Shown: piece by piece, positions 1-10,547 of the stretch | Position numbering within the stretch: position 1 is the stretch's first letter | How the letters are laid out: each line of letters starts with the position of its first letter | NCBI GenBank assembly: GCA_963082975.1 | Contig: OY720350.1 | Coordinates: 2,875,001-2,939,000 of the forward strand | Reading direction: 5' to 3' | Length of the DNA: 64,000 nt | From: Labia minor | Lineage: Eukaryota > Arthropoda > Insecta > Dermaptera > Spongiphoridae | The notes under the pieces: model-generated | Databases searched by the model: none | What the model saw: only the letters and a program-made list of their open reading frames with translations | Told to the model about the DNA's origin: nothing | Position numbers and translations under genes: made by a program

Positions 1-45
1 TATCTCAGAAATGTAATGTACAAACGTGACTCTATTGCCACTTCA

Positions 46-349
46 AAAAAAAAACAAACAAAAACCTCTGACTTTGTACGTCCTACGCAAGGATAACGCC
101 TATCAAGCTGGTCATATCAATGAGGTGTCCTATGATCAGTAGAACAGGTCCTCTTCACCTTTACCTTGATTTTCTTGATTGGAGGCGCTACTTTTATCAA
201 ATAGCTTTCCCCAATGCTGTTACCGGAGGCTGGGTTGACTCCGTTCCATAGACCCCAGCTTGTGGAAATTCCCTTGCCATGCCCGGTACTTGAACCCGGG
301 ACCATGTGAATGTGAGGCAGGTTCGCTACCCACACACCCAATGGCGCCT
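46..349 (-). mobile_element. tRNA-derived SINE, copy 1
   Basis: Reads from a head at 349 to a T-rich tail at 46-65. The head has a tRNA-like pol III promoter: an A-box-like stretch at 316-339 and a B box (GGTTCAAGTACC on the minus strand, 285-296). It is flanked by an exact 15-bp target-site duplication, TCTATTGCCACTTCA, at 31-45 and 350-364, which fixes both ends. A second copy lies at 8366-8662 and the two match from the head to the GGCGTT motif, then differ in the 3' part. The tail is T-rich on the element strand, not A-rich. It carries no protein; mobilisation would depend on a LINE in trans. Confidence 0.85.
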
Positions 350-364
350 TCTATTGCCACTTCA

Positions 365-1052
365 GTTGTTAAAAAATGCCCACTCGACACATTTTAATTT
401 TTGACAAACGGGAACAAAAAGCAATCACATGCTGCTGATAAATCAGAACTATGTTATTACCCAAATAATAGATTGACGTTTAGTTTTGGACTCGGAGGAA
501 TAAATTCAATACGATATTAGAAACGGTATTTGAAGCATTTCGATTGAATTTCTTTGCCTCATTTGAGAAGAACCTTTTTTTTAGCTTCGGTCAAATTGTT
601 TTTTCCAATTGCTTTTTAAATATTTAAATTTTTATGCAAAATCTCATGTATTTGTTTCATGTGATGCCAAAATTTCACGGTATATCAGATGTCAGTTTAT
701 CTTTATTTCTAAATTTCTCTAAGGGCATCGATGTTTGTTCACTAAAATTTCTTCGTTCACGCTTGAATTGTTCCAATCAGTTGTAAACAGTGCCATTTGA
801 GGGTGTTTTCTCCACAACCCTAAGATAAAGTCGATTAATGCAACCCCACATTTCTTCGCAACACTAAACATTTAAAATTAATCTTTCGCTTAATTAATTC
901 TTCTGGATATTTACCGTCAAAAGAAATTATATCCTATGCAATTTTAAATTTTTTTTCTTTTCGTATTTTAATGATGAAAATTAAAAAACAAAAACAAAAA
1001 AAAAAAAGAAGAGAATTCATGTTAATTACATTATGAATTACATTACACTTAC
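365..1052. other. AT-rich non-coding stretch
   Basis: No coding frame, splice-bounded exon or recognisable repeat found. If the exon at 1053-1274 is real this is intron or flank of that minus-strand gene. Confidence 0.5.
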
Positions 1053-1274
1053 TAATTGTTCCGACTGTAAGAATCGATTGAGGTCAGGTGGTGGTCGGGT
1101 GACTGCAATCGAACTGGCTCGTCTTCTTGATGCAGCACATGCAACTGAAGAAGAAGGCGATGCAGTGCGTGGTGAAGGCATATAACCAGGGTAATAGGAT
1201 AAGGGAGAGCTTTCAGGCGTTGGCGGTTGCTGACGACGATGAAACGATCGACGACTATACACCCCACGGCGTAC
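1053..1274 (-). CDS. internal exon of an unidentified gene (74 codons)
   Basis: An island of higher GC in AT-rich DNA with one open minus-strand frame between an acceptor (ATTAAAG, exon starts 1274) and a strong donor (GTAAGTG, last exon base 1053). It is 222 bp, exactly 74 codons, phase 0 at both ends. The peptide starts VRRGVYSRRSFHRR, is rich in Ser, Pro and Arg (PPTPESSP, SPRTASPSSS, SRRRASS) and looks like a disordered, phosphorylatable cytoplasmic segment. The upstream exon at 7365-7609 ends in phase 0 on the same strand, so the two can splice as neighbours. I do not recognise the protein. A tail of a channel or scaffold protein would fit the composition, but that is a guess. Confidence 0.55.
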
Positions 1275-1751
1275 CTTTAATAACAAAAATAAAAAAAAAT
1301 AAATATTATTTTATAGAATAGGCGTATTTATCAGCAAATGTAATTGTAACAAAATTAGTTGAATTGCTTTTCAAAAATTTTCTTTATTCATTACAATACA
1401 AATTATTTACTTCTTTCTCTCGTTTTACTAGTAAAACATTTACATTTTTATTGGAAAAATTAAAGATTTTTGTTGTCGTCCATTTTTAATTATTAATGAT
1501 CCAATGTGAGAATAAAAAAAAAAAACAGTAAACCATGTAGGAATGAGAGATACAAGAGAATAGAGTAGATTGAATTGGTTGAGGAACATATGGTTGATGT
1601 AAGCCAAGTATTTTCGAATTAAGCGACGTGATCAAAAACTTATTTCCATTTAATATTTATTTAATCTTTATTAAAAATATTTATAATTTATAAAATTAAT
1701 AATTTTGATAATTAAATTTATGATAAGAAATCATAATTGATTCCTCCACAG
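1275..1751. other. AT-rich intronic-looking sequence
   Basis: Upstream of the 1053-1274 exon on the minus strand. It ends at a plus-strand acceptor-like TTCCTCCACAG (1741-1751). Nothing else recognised. Confidence 0.4.
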
Positions 1752-1773
1752 TACATTATAGAACCTCCTTGAA

Positions 1774-1849
1774 ATGATAATCTTGGCACAAGGTTGCAGT
1801 CTTCGCCTTCTCCAGGTTAGAGGACGACCATCTGGAGAATTTCCAACTA
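1774..1849 (+). pseudogene. left half of a possible exon split by a transposon
   Basis: After a plus-strand acceptor-like TTCCTCCACAG ending at 1751, an ATG at 1774 opens a frame (MIILAQGCSLRLLQ...) that runs into the transposon at 1850. If the 1850-6494 element and one TA are removed, the frame continues without a stop through 6497-6585 to a donor CTCTA/GTAAGTG, giving 55 codons in phase 0. The product is not recognised. The minus strand of the rejoined sequence is also open for a stretch (..GNSPDGRPLTWRRRR..) after a TTTGTAG acceptor, so the strand is uncertain. Confidence 0.3.
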
Positions 1850-3229
1850 GGGTGACCCAGCCAGTAGTTGAACAAATAAAGCCAGTTTACCACGGATCCT
1901 GTTGTAAGTTCTATACTATTAGCCGTAAAACTAAGCTAATGGATTTTTAACAAAGCTTTATTATTGTAGTTATTAAAAAAAATATTAAACAGTGCTTAAC
2001 TGAAAAATAAAAAGCAAAAAAAAATTCACAACATTTTTTATGATTTTATCCCAGTGGTTGAACAGACATGTCCAGTTTTTGAACGCTCGATATCCCAGTA
2101 ATTGAACACCCGTTATTTCATAGTTTTTTTTTATTTTAAGTTTAGGTACACATCCAAAACGACTTAACAAATATCTCGGCCTATAGCTTGAGCACTCATA
2201 ACACAATACAAGGCTGATTCACATTCCAAACATTGCCCAATGTTTAAATTATAATAATAATAATAACAATAATATATTTATTTATTTATTTCAAACAAAC
2301 ACCAATCTGCAATATACATATAAGATACAAAATTAAAAATATTTTTAAAATTTTTTAAACTTTTGATAAGAAATTGCTTTGGGAGTCGAGTCCCGTTACT
2401 GCATACAGATTCCTGGTTTTACTTTACTTTACTTTAGGCGAGTCCGTTTGTCTTGAAAGTGTTGCTTGGATTGCACTAACATTCAATGCTGAAGGTGAGG
2501 CATCAAAATTATGATTAATTTCGGGCTCTTTTTCAATACACTCAGACAAAAGGCCATTTGTCTGAGTTTCATTAAGACATTTGCTCCGAAGCCTTTTCCA
2601 AAACTGAAACAGTTCACGGGCCTCAATATTACCCTCCCACTCTTCCCCTGCACTTTTCTAAATTCTTCAGGCCTACCCTTGGGGAAGAGGGATTCAAGAT
2701 ATAAGAGGGATTGAACATTCACAGTCTGGTGATCTTCGATGGCGGGCAACGTTCACCACTGTTCAATTACTGGAATTTGTGCATTTTAACAGTGCCATTA
2801 GTTGAACAGTCAGTTTAGAGCTCTAAAAAATAAAAAATATCTATACCTTAATATCATGCTTCAAAATGTAGTCCTTTAGCTTTAATTTAAGACCAATTCG
2901 GTAAAAATATCTCTAAAAATGACTAGGATGCACGTGGATTACTTTTACTTACCGTATTTTCAGTAGACCAGTGGCGCAACCAGGATTTGATCCTGGGGGG
3001 GGTTTTGACTAGCCGCTCCACCTTCCTATGCCCCCCCCCCCCCGGTCTGTCTCAAAGACAAATTTTCATTAAGATTTTTTTTTTATATTAAATATTTAAA
3101 AAAGTTTTGTAAATGAAACACTGATTTTACAAAATCTGCCAAAAAAATTTAATTTTGTATTTTATTTACTCGTATTCACAGTTTTAGAAAGAAAATATTT
3201 TTTCCAGCTATAAGTAAATCATTTTAGCT

Positions 3230-3700
3230 TTCCTCATGGAATGAGGATAGCTTATACGATGGTCGGAAAATTTTGAAAATTTTTTCTCCGAGATTATTCG
3301 AGATTTCCACTTTTCAGACGGTTCTGAATCCAAAACTGCAAAAAAATTTTTTTGAACCGGCCGGCCGTTCGTTACCGAGATTACCGACAATTATAGACAA
3401 AATGAGATATTGTCTTGAAATTTGATATTTAGATGTTTTTTTTTGCGAATGTTGGGCGGGGATTGGATTGTTTTTGGACAAGATCGGACCATAAGTAAGG
3501 TTAGTTTAATCCCTAATTTTTTTAAAGTATCAAAGCACATTTTATTGATTTTCTCAATAAATACCGATTTTTATGAGAATTATACTATCGTATTAAATTT
3601 ATAGGCAATCGAATTTACTAAAAGTTTCATTATATTCATTTTTACCTAAACATAATAATAAAGGAGTTATTTATAAAAAACTACTTTAAGATTTCGAAAT
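3230..3700. other. interior of the hAT-type element
   Basis: Short open stretches occur on both strands but none shows a domain or splice boundaries. Probably non-coding element body. Confidence 0.4.
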
Positions 3701-3744
3701 CTTTTCGTCCGTCCGTAGTGGCAGGATATTTTGAAAGAAATCAT

Positions 3745-4926
3745 GTAAAAATCCCTAAGAAAAAATCCCTAAGTAAAATATCTCTAAAAAAATAAATCTC
3801 TAAATAAAAAATTTCCCTAATTTTTTTTACTTATTTAATAATGAATAGCCGAAGAGACTTGAATAAGGTAGTTATACATCATGCTTGGTGTCATCACATC
3901 TGTTCCATCTGGTTTTTTAGCGTCCCATTTTTCATGGTTTGCCTTCATTATGGTCAGAAGCTCATCATGCGAGTCGCGGAATCGTTTCCTTGGTGGATCA
4001 GGCTTCTTACCACGAACATCACGACAGATTTCCAAAGAGATAAGGTTATGCTCAATATGGATTTGCTTAATCAAGTCCCATACTGATGTCTTATAACCTC
4101 CTAAGCGTGAACGAAGAGCATTGTTGTAACCTTCCAATGAATTGTTTGTTCGAGGCAAACTCATCAAAGTGGCATCGTAGATGTTCCAATGTTCCAATGT
4201 CGAATTCGGGGTCATAAAAGCCAGCCAAAAATTGTTCACCTAGCCAAGTGCGCTCGAAGTAAGAAAAAAGATCACGAATTTTTACCCTGTTGGTCGTCCG
4301 GCTAATGCTTGGTAGGCTACAATGACTTTTGATGGTGGTACCAAAACCAAAGCTGCAAGAGTTCGTAAATGAGTGGAGTTGTCTATATCATTATAGAGCT
4401 TCAAAACTTCTGGCATTGATTTGATGTTTCTATAAATGCATTGAGCAAAATGAAAAAGACAACCTCTGATGATAGTAAATTTCACAAATTGCGTTATATA
4501 TTCCCTGGTGAAATATACGGTGCAAATGGTGTATTTTGTATTTGGAATCATTAAGCTATTAAAACGTATGCTAATAAACGGAATTTGAGTAAATTCCCTT
4601 TATTTTACATACGAATTTGACATCCCTAAATCATGTGTGTGGGCCCTATGTATGTATTTTTTGACCTATGTTTCCCTACTTTCGGTCCAGGCCTGTTTAC
4701 CTCCTTGGGAGGTCGTGTCTCAGGCAACTGGGTGTCATGCTCACCTTGTATTTAAATTTTCTTAATCATAATTAAAATTAATACAAAAATGAAAAATTTT
4801 GATTTTAGTGATTTTTTCTTTTTGGGATTTTTTCAGTCAATGATATTTTTATTCAGGGATTTTCGGTCTTAGGGATTTTTCTTTTTAGGGATTTTTGACT
4901 GGATTTTTTCCTTTAGGGATTTTTAC
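3745..4926 (-). mobile_element. MULE relic with minisatellite-like inverted ends
   Basis: The left end (3745-3822) is a run of degenerate AAATCCCTAA units. The right end (4795-4926) carries the same unit inverted (TTAGGGATTTTT) several times. The outermost GTAAAAATCCCTAA is shared as an inverted repeat. Enclosed is a broken MULE-type transposase at 3835-4551. Tandem-repeat TIRs of this foldback type are known for some MULEs. No clear 9-bp duplication was found. Confidence 0.6.
3835..4551 (-). pseudogene. MULE transposase fragment, frameshifted
   Basis: Transcribed from 4551 to 3835. The first part has the MULE-family pattern GCLFHFAQCIYRNIKS followed by LRTLAALVLVPPSKV. A segment around 4205-4275 (..RDLFSYFERTWLGEQF..) is in another frame. 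The last part, RTNNSLEGYNNALRSRLGGY, resembles the segment after the third catalytic region in arthropod MULE-domain proteins. At least two frameshifts separate the parts, and the N-terminal region with the first catalytic Asp is absent. Inactive. Identification rests on remembered family patterns, not a search. Confidence 0.7.
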
Positions 4927-5117
4927 CCGTTTCCATTTTAAAAAAAATAGTCTTCGCTTCATAATTTTTATGAAATTAGCAATTAATGTATTATTAATAA
5001 AAAATATTTAGAATTTGAGTAATATTTTTATTTATTTTATATTTAAATAATAGTCAAATTGGAAAATTTCACAATCATCTAGTAATTTTATGTTAAGTCT
5101 TTTGTTTTTCATGATTT

Positions 5118-6262
5118 AGGAGAAATAATAAAAAAATTTTTTTATTTCTTATATTAAATTAAGCATTTTTATTTTTGTTAAAATTTTTTTAAAATAAAAT
5201 AAACTTACTTACTATACACTAAGTTTTACTTTAAGAATTTTTTTTTTCAAATAAAATAAGTTGACCTGTGGCCAGGTCCGAACCGACCGACTGTTTGAAA
5301 TAAATTAATTTCCAGCTACAGAAACAATTTCAAATAATTTTAATATATCTATTAATGTAATAAAAAACAGATATGGATACATAAATAATAAATATAAACA
5401 TTTTTAATTTTATTTTATTTATAATATATATGCAAGACCAGGCTGTGACGTCATGAATGGCTGGATGACGTCATATAATTTTAAAACAAGAAAAAACTAA
5501 TAAATATGATTTTTCTCGAGGATAAAACCAATACAAAGTGCATGATTCGTGGTGATATATAAAAAAATCTCCTTTGGTGTGAAAATAACCCTTTCCTTCC
5601 TATCGTCGATCGCTAATACTACCACTTCCGGTTTCCGGAATTGCACCAAAAGTTGATCAATTCATCCCACTGATGCATTAAGTAAATATACCAAATTTCA
5701 TCAAAATCGGTTGAGCCGTTCAGGCTGTACACATCTATACGGACGGACGGACGGACAGACATCATGCTAAAAATACTTTTTTCTGTTTAGAAAATGCATG
5801 ATTCGTGGAGATATGTAAAAATCTCCACATGTGAAATTTGGTGTGAAAACAATTTCTCCCTTACTATCGTCGGTCGGTAAAAAGGATTATATTTTTTCTT
5901 TTCTATTTGTAATATAATACATAATATACAGCAATTTTAATATTTTTTTCTCTCCTGAGGGAGGGGGGAGGTTATAACCCCCAAAACCCCCCCTGGTTGC
6001 GCCACTGGGAGAAATAATAAAATAATTTTTTATTTCTTATATTTAATTCTGTACGAAAAAATAAGCAATTTTTATTTTTGTTAAAATGTTTTTAAAATAA
6101 AATAAACTTACTTATTATGCACTAAGTTATACTGTAAGAATTTTTTTTTCTTTTCTATTTGTAATATAGTACATAATATACAGCAATTTATATTTTTTTA
6201 TATTTATTCTCTCCTGGGGGGGGGGGTTTTAACCCCCAAAACCCCCCCTGGTTGCGCCACTG
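5118..6262. repeat. tandem duplication of the hAT right end
   Basis: The segment beginning GGAGAAATAATAAAA and ending GGTTGCGCCACTG occurs twice in tandem. The first copy (5118-6010) is interrupted by the Helitron-like insertion at 5255-5890. The second (about 6011-6262) is uninterrupted and carries the functional-looking terminus. Each copy ends with opposing G and C runs able to fold back. Confidence 0.7.
5255..5890 (-). mobile_element. Helitron-like non-autonomous element, copy A
   Basis: Inverted copy of the family at 10920-11530 and 12308-12950. On the minus strand it starts ACCGACCGACGATAGTAAGG and ends with the hairpin GACCTG-GCCA-CAGGTC. Inside are the phrase GATTTTGATGAAATTTGGTA after a run of CCGT/CTGT, and two CRE-like TGACGTCA palindromes near 5445-5475. 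No coding capacity. Terminal hairpin without TIRs suggests a Helitron/Helentron derivative; this is inference. Confidence 0.6.
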
Positions 6263-6496
6263 CAGTAGACTAGTCGTGAATGCAAAAACAAGCATTTCAT
6301 TTGAGAAAAAAATTAATATCTCTGAATACTCAAGTCACGTGCAGCAGACGATAGGTGTTTCAGTTGTTACAACATAACAACTTAAAAATAAAATAAAATT
6401 TCACGTTCCAAGCATGTTTCCTCTTGAGATTTTGGCGGATTTTTGGTAATTTGTTCAACTACTGGAAGGGGTTCAACTACTGGCTGGGTCACCCTA

Positions 6497-6585
6497 CTCT
6501 TGTTTCATCTACAAATAATAATACTTATAATCATCATCTGAGTTGTTCTCGTGCGAAATTTAACCTGGCAACTCGATTGGCTCTA
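6497..6585 (+). pseudogene. right half of the possible split exon
   Basis: Continues the frame opened at 1774 once the 1850-6494 insertion is removed: ..TTLVSSTNNNTYNHH.., ending at donor GTAAGTG (6586). Asn/His-rich stretch encoded by AAT/CAT triplets. Not recognised; see the left half. Confidence 0.3.
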
Positions 6586-7364
6586 GTAAGTGACTGTACA
6601 AATTTGTTTCATTGAGTCTTCTTTTTATTATTTGAGTGCAAATTTTTAAGGTAAAGAAGTCATTTTTAGGCGTAGTCCCACTTGTTCCTCTTCCTAGAGT
6701 ATGAACCCGCCTCGAGAATACCATTACAAAACAAGTACAAACCCCAACCAGTTTACTTAAATTATTAATAATCTTTCAATTAAAGTTAAGGAATTAAATT
6801 GAAACGCTCTTCAGTTGATGTGGACAGATATTATAATAATATACAATTGAAAGATGTTTTGTATTTTAGTAAAATAGATTATCTTTTTTGTAAGTTTATT
6901 TTGTTTATGATTTCATTATTTTTGTGTTTTTAATTTTATGATAAAAAATAAATCTCCAGTTGAAAAATCCACGAGTGTAAATTATGAAAAATCCTTTTTT
7001 TATCTTCTATATTTTCGCGTTGAATTGTGAGATTTTGAGTGTCGTCGTTCCAACGCTCCTTTTTTGTGCCATTTTCAAGAGAGTTTCTTTTTTAGGAAGG
7101 CATTTTTTTGGAATTCTTGGCACTAACACTACCACACTACACACATGCGTTTATTTGTGTTATGTGTGAATAAAGTTGATAAGTTAAAATAATAAAAGGT
7201 CATTTTGTTGGAGAATATTTAAAATTATTTAAATATGTTTTTTTTTAATAGTAATTGTGAATGAAAAATTGGAAGAAAAAAAAATGAATAAAAAATTTTG
7301 AATAATTTTATAATATGTTATAATAATAAAATTAATAATAATAATTGAAGATTAATGGTTTTAC
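6586..7364. other. AT-rich intronic-looking sequence
   Basis: Lies between the transposon nest and the 7365-7609 exon. No coding or repeat feature supported. Confidence 0.4.
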
Positions 7365-7609
7365 TTGTTGTCGTAAAAGTTGTTCAGCTGATGTTGCCGA
7401 CATATTATTAAATCCATGTCGATTAGGACCTGATGGTCTTGGCAATAGTTTATCCTCTAGTAATGCCACTACAAGATCTTCACCTTCGTCAGGTTCCGTT
7501 TGGAGGCAACAAAAGAAATCATTGAATGTGGCAGGAAAAGCAACTGACGACGTTGGTTCGTTACCCATTAATCCGGGCACGTGGGATAATTTAGTTGACA
7601 TTTGGCACT
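7365..7609 (-). CDS. internal exon of an unidentified gene (81 codons)
   Basis: Open minus-strand frame bounded by a good acceptor (TTTGTTTGTTTGTAG, exon starts 7609) and a donor CAA/GTAAAA (last base 7365). 245 bp: two bases complete an upstream codon, then 81 codons end in phase 0. The peptide begins CQMSTKLSHVPGLMGN, has a hydrophobic/Cys patch (FNDFFCC), an acidic stretch (EPDEGED) and ends AEQLLRQQ. Its phase 0 end fits the 1053-1274 exon, implying an intron of about 6.1 kb that now holds the transposon nest. The plus strand is also open but lacks splice sites. Function unknown. Confidence 0.6.
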
Positions 7610-8365
7610 CTACAAACAAACAAAATTAAATATAAATTTACAAATAATAATAATATTAATCAATTCAATAATTTTTACTTGAATTGTCAAAAAAACAGTT
7701 TAGTTGTCATAAAATAAATATAAATAAGTATATATATATTATAAAATATATAGATAGAAAACAAAAAAAAAAGCTTTGATTGAAAAAAATGGGGAAAAGA
7801 TTGAATCTGGTTGTTCATCATGCTCTTGAAAATAAAAATAAAAAAAATCCTTTGAAGGTTGAGATTGATCATATCGATGAGTTTCTTGACAATTTATATA
7901 TATGGAAGAGTTTTGTATTAGTAGAAGAGACAGAGAAAGAAAAATCGAAAAAAAGAAAGAAAAAAAATAATAGGTTAATATATATATATATATATATATA
8001 ATGGACTACTACTGATAGTAATCATCGTCATCTTGAATTTGAGTCTGTGTGTGTGTGTGTATAAAGAATAGAAAGGAGTTAAAGGGGTTAAAGGGGTTTG
8101 GGAGGTGGATTGGATGGAATAATGTCATAAACATAAAAGCTCAATGGGAGGTAAATTGAATTTTCATTTTAATAATAAATATTCCCTCTCAGTCACTCGC
8201 TCGTATTTTTTATTTTTTTTTTTCCTTATAATTCCATTCAATTTACGTCTTTTCAATTCTTATATATAATACCTAAATTATACTTATAGTTTATTAATTT
8301 ATTTATTTATAGTAAGCAACAACAACAACAAAAAATCAGTCAGTGTTTCTTAATATATATATATA
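7610..8365. other. AT-rich sequence with simple repeats
   Basis: Holds (TA)n at 7978-8000, (TG)n at about 8046-8061 and A/T runs. A Lys-rich plus-strand frame (7780-8001) is a by-product of A-rich sequence and has no support as a gene. Confidence 0.5.
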
Positions 8366-8662
8366 GGCGCCATTGGGTGTGTGGGTAGCGAGCCTACCTC
8401 ACATTCACATGGTCCCGGGTTCAAGTCTCGGACCTGGCAAGGGAATTTCCCTAGCTGGGGTATATGGGACGGAGTCAACCCAGCCTCCGGGAACAACCTT
8501 GGGGAAAAGCTACTTGATAGCGCCTCCGATCAAGAAAATCAAGGTAAAGGTGGAGAGGACCCGTTCTACTGATCATAGGACACCTCATTGATATGACCGG
8601 CTTGATAGGCGTTCCACAGGGCATACTTTTCTGTCTTTCGGTGCCTATGACTATTTTTTTTT
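8366..8662 (+). mobile_element. tRNA-derived SINE, copy 2
   Basis: Same family as 46-349, in the opposite orientation. A-box-like region 8375-8398, B box GGTTCAAGTCTC at 8418-8429. Body continues through GATATGACC and GGCGTT, then a different 3' segment and a T run (8653-8662). Target-site duplication not clear because the left flank is a TA repeat. Confidence 0.8.
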
Positions 8663-9409
8663 AATTTATGTTTTATTAAATTTTTTGTAGATTATTTATT
8701 TTAAATAATAATATTAATCTTAAATCTTCATAGTTAATAAGGAATATTTTTTTTTAAATTACTGAGCGGCGACTCGATGAATCGGGTACTATGTATAATA
8801 AAACAATATAGTATATACCGGAAAGAGACATGAATGGTTTTAATTCTCGTAACAATTATCATCACTATTGCATATTATAATATTATTTATGAAGACATAT
8901 TTTTTTTTTAACTAAAATCTCAAATTTCAATCTAATCATACATGTCGAATTTTTATTTGAGCAAATGATATACAATTTGGTGAAATTTTTGGTAAATTCT
9001 TATTCTTACGGTGTGAGCTAACTTAAAGTAATTCTCCTCTGAATAACTGTCTAGATTCTAAAAAATTCAATTCTTTTACTATTAAAAATATTGATATGTC
9101 TATTATTTTATATGATAAGAGATTATTATTATCATTATTTAAATTAATAGGATAGTTAAAATAATAATCTTTCATAAATTTTCAGAAAGTTTAAAAGGAA
9201 ACATGGGCTTGTCTACTTAACTACCAAGACTTGTAACTTATCTTTGTAGTTATTGCAGTTATTGATCATTAAATAATTTTTTAAATTTTGCCATTTATTT
9301 ATTCTGTTGATTGTTTATCAATCCCTAAACGAAGGTTATATAACTAAGTCTTTGATGAAGTGTGAAATATGATACAATGAGATTTCACCGTTATATCTAA
9401 ACTATGTGT
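8663..9409. other. AT-rich non-coding stretch
   Basis: Nothing supported on either strand. Confidence 0.5.
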
Positions 9410-10252
9410 GGTGTGTTCAAAAGGTATCGCGATTTTTGAATTTCTTAAAAAAGTGTTGATTTATTCATGATTTTATCCTCTTCAAAAGTAGTCACCGCCA
9501 GATATAATGCACTTAGGCCAGCTTTTTTTTCCAATTTTCAAAGCACTTAAAAAAGTAATTTTTGTGATCTTATTGAGCTCCTCCTTAGATGTAGGTTTTA
9601 TCTCCTCAATTTTTGTGTAGCGTCGTCCTTTCATGGGCCTCTTCAGTTTTGGAAACAAAAAAAATAGTCACAAGGGGCCAGGTCTGAGAAATACGGTGGC
9701 TGCAGCACCTTTACTGTGTTGTTTTTGAACAAATATTCACGCACATGCAACGATGATGCAAAAGCCAATTTTTCTTCTCCCGGATGTTTCTGGCAGATTG
9801 CTTCATGCAAATTGCGCATAACTTGCAGGTAATATTCTTTATTTACACTGCGACCCTTTGGCAAGAACCCATGATGCATGACGCCACTACAATCGAAGAA
9901 AACTTCGTCGTTCTCCTCATCTCATCTCCTCGCCCCTTAGAGATCATTTTTGACCACTGATAAACGTTGCTTTTGTCCAAGGCAACTTCACCATATTCCA
10001 CAGTCAACATACGGAATACTTCCGTGCACTAATTTTATTTTTCACATAAAATTTGACACAGATTCTTTGATCCATTTTTTGGAATAATTAAAAATCGAAT
10101 TCGAACTAAAACAAGTCAGGGCAAAACAGTTGTCAAAAATTAACTAAACATACAAAATGGCCGACCTTGACAGCATAATTAAGGGATATGCGTACCAACA
10201 TAACCAATCGAAAATCAAATAAAAATTCGCGATATTTTTTGAACACACCAAG
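9410..10252 (-). mobile_element. internally deleted mariner-like element
   Basis: Inverted ends of about 30 bp begin GGTGTGTTCAAAA and share TATCGCGA with small differences. At 843 bp it is well short of the roughly 1.3 kb typical of mariner. Encloses a broken transposase on the minus strand. Flanking TA dinucleotides exist near both ends, but the exact boundary is uncertain by a few bases. Confidence 0.85.
9643..10080 (-). pseudogene. mariner transposase, catalytically dead
   Basis: Reads from about 10080 (MDQRICVKFYV..) through a helix-turn-helix-like part (..YGEVALDKSNVYQW..), a frameshift near 9930, then VFFDCSGVMHHGFLPKG, VNKEYYLQVMRNL and a C-terminal QPPYFSDLAPCDYF. The family's middle region carrying the first catalytic Asp is deleted. 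The segment carrying the second Asp (the HHDNAPAH motif of mariners) is also gone, replaced by an in-frame join at KLAFASSLHVREY. Only the third-Asp region remains. The 78-codon open part is 9643-9879. Confidence 0.85.
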
Positions 10253-10514
10253 TACTTACAGACAATACCTTAAAGAATTTAATGGTCCTTCTAGAAATCT
10301 ACTAAACTACTTGATGCCTGATAATCTATTTCCAAGTAGTTGCCTATAATTGATAAATGAAAGAAATAATAAATATTATATATATTTAATTAAATAAATT
10401 AAAATAAAATTTCTTTAAGAAGTATAAAATTTTATCTAAATGAATAAATAGGTCTTATCAAAAGATGTGCAAGGATACTCTTTTTCCAGTTGATGAATTT
10501 TCAATCCATACACA

Positions 10515-10515
10515 T

Positions 10516-10547
<32 letters not shown>

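Larger units (their letters stand above)
2969..6262. mobile_element. hAT-type transposon nested in the TA element
   Basis: Ends are CAGTGGCGCAACCAGG and its reverse complement, followed inward by G runs (left) and C runs (right). The exact 8-bp duplication CAGTAGAC flanks it at 2961-2968 and 6263-6270. An 8-bp duplication and CAG-starting TIRs are the hAT signature. No hAT transposase is seen; the 3294-bp body is filled by later insertions (MULE relic 3745-4926, Helitron-like copy 5255-5890) and by a duplication of its right end. Confidence 0.85.
1850..6494. mobile_element. DNA transposon with TA duplication, 24-bp perfect TIRs
   Basis: Both ends begin GGGTGACCCAGCCAGTAGTT as inverted repeats (identical for 24 bp) and each is flanked by TA (1848-1849, 6495-6496). 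A TA target fits the Tc1/mariner/pogo-type insertion rule, but no transposase is identified. The motif CCAGTnnTTGAAC recurs subterminally on both sides (about 1861, 2050, 2095, 2765, 2797, 6455, 6470), a typical transposase-binding arrangement. The body is 4645 bp, of which 3.3 kb is a later hAT-type insertion. Around 2460-2740 a slightly GC-richer stretch is open in both directions and may be transposase residue; I cannot assign it. Confidence 0.8.

Noticed and set aside
3741-3822. TCCCTAA runs as interstitial telomere repeats
   Set aside because: The unit is AAATCCCTAA with variable A/T filler and is mirrored at the other end of a MULE relic, so it is a terminal repeat of that element rather than telomeric.
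7780-8001. Lys-rich 73-codon frame
   Set aside because: Product of A-rich and (TA)n sequence; no domain, splice site or conservation argument.
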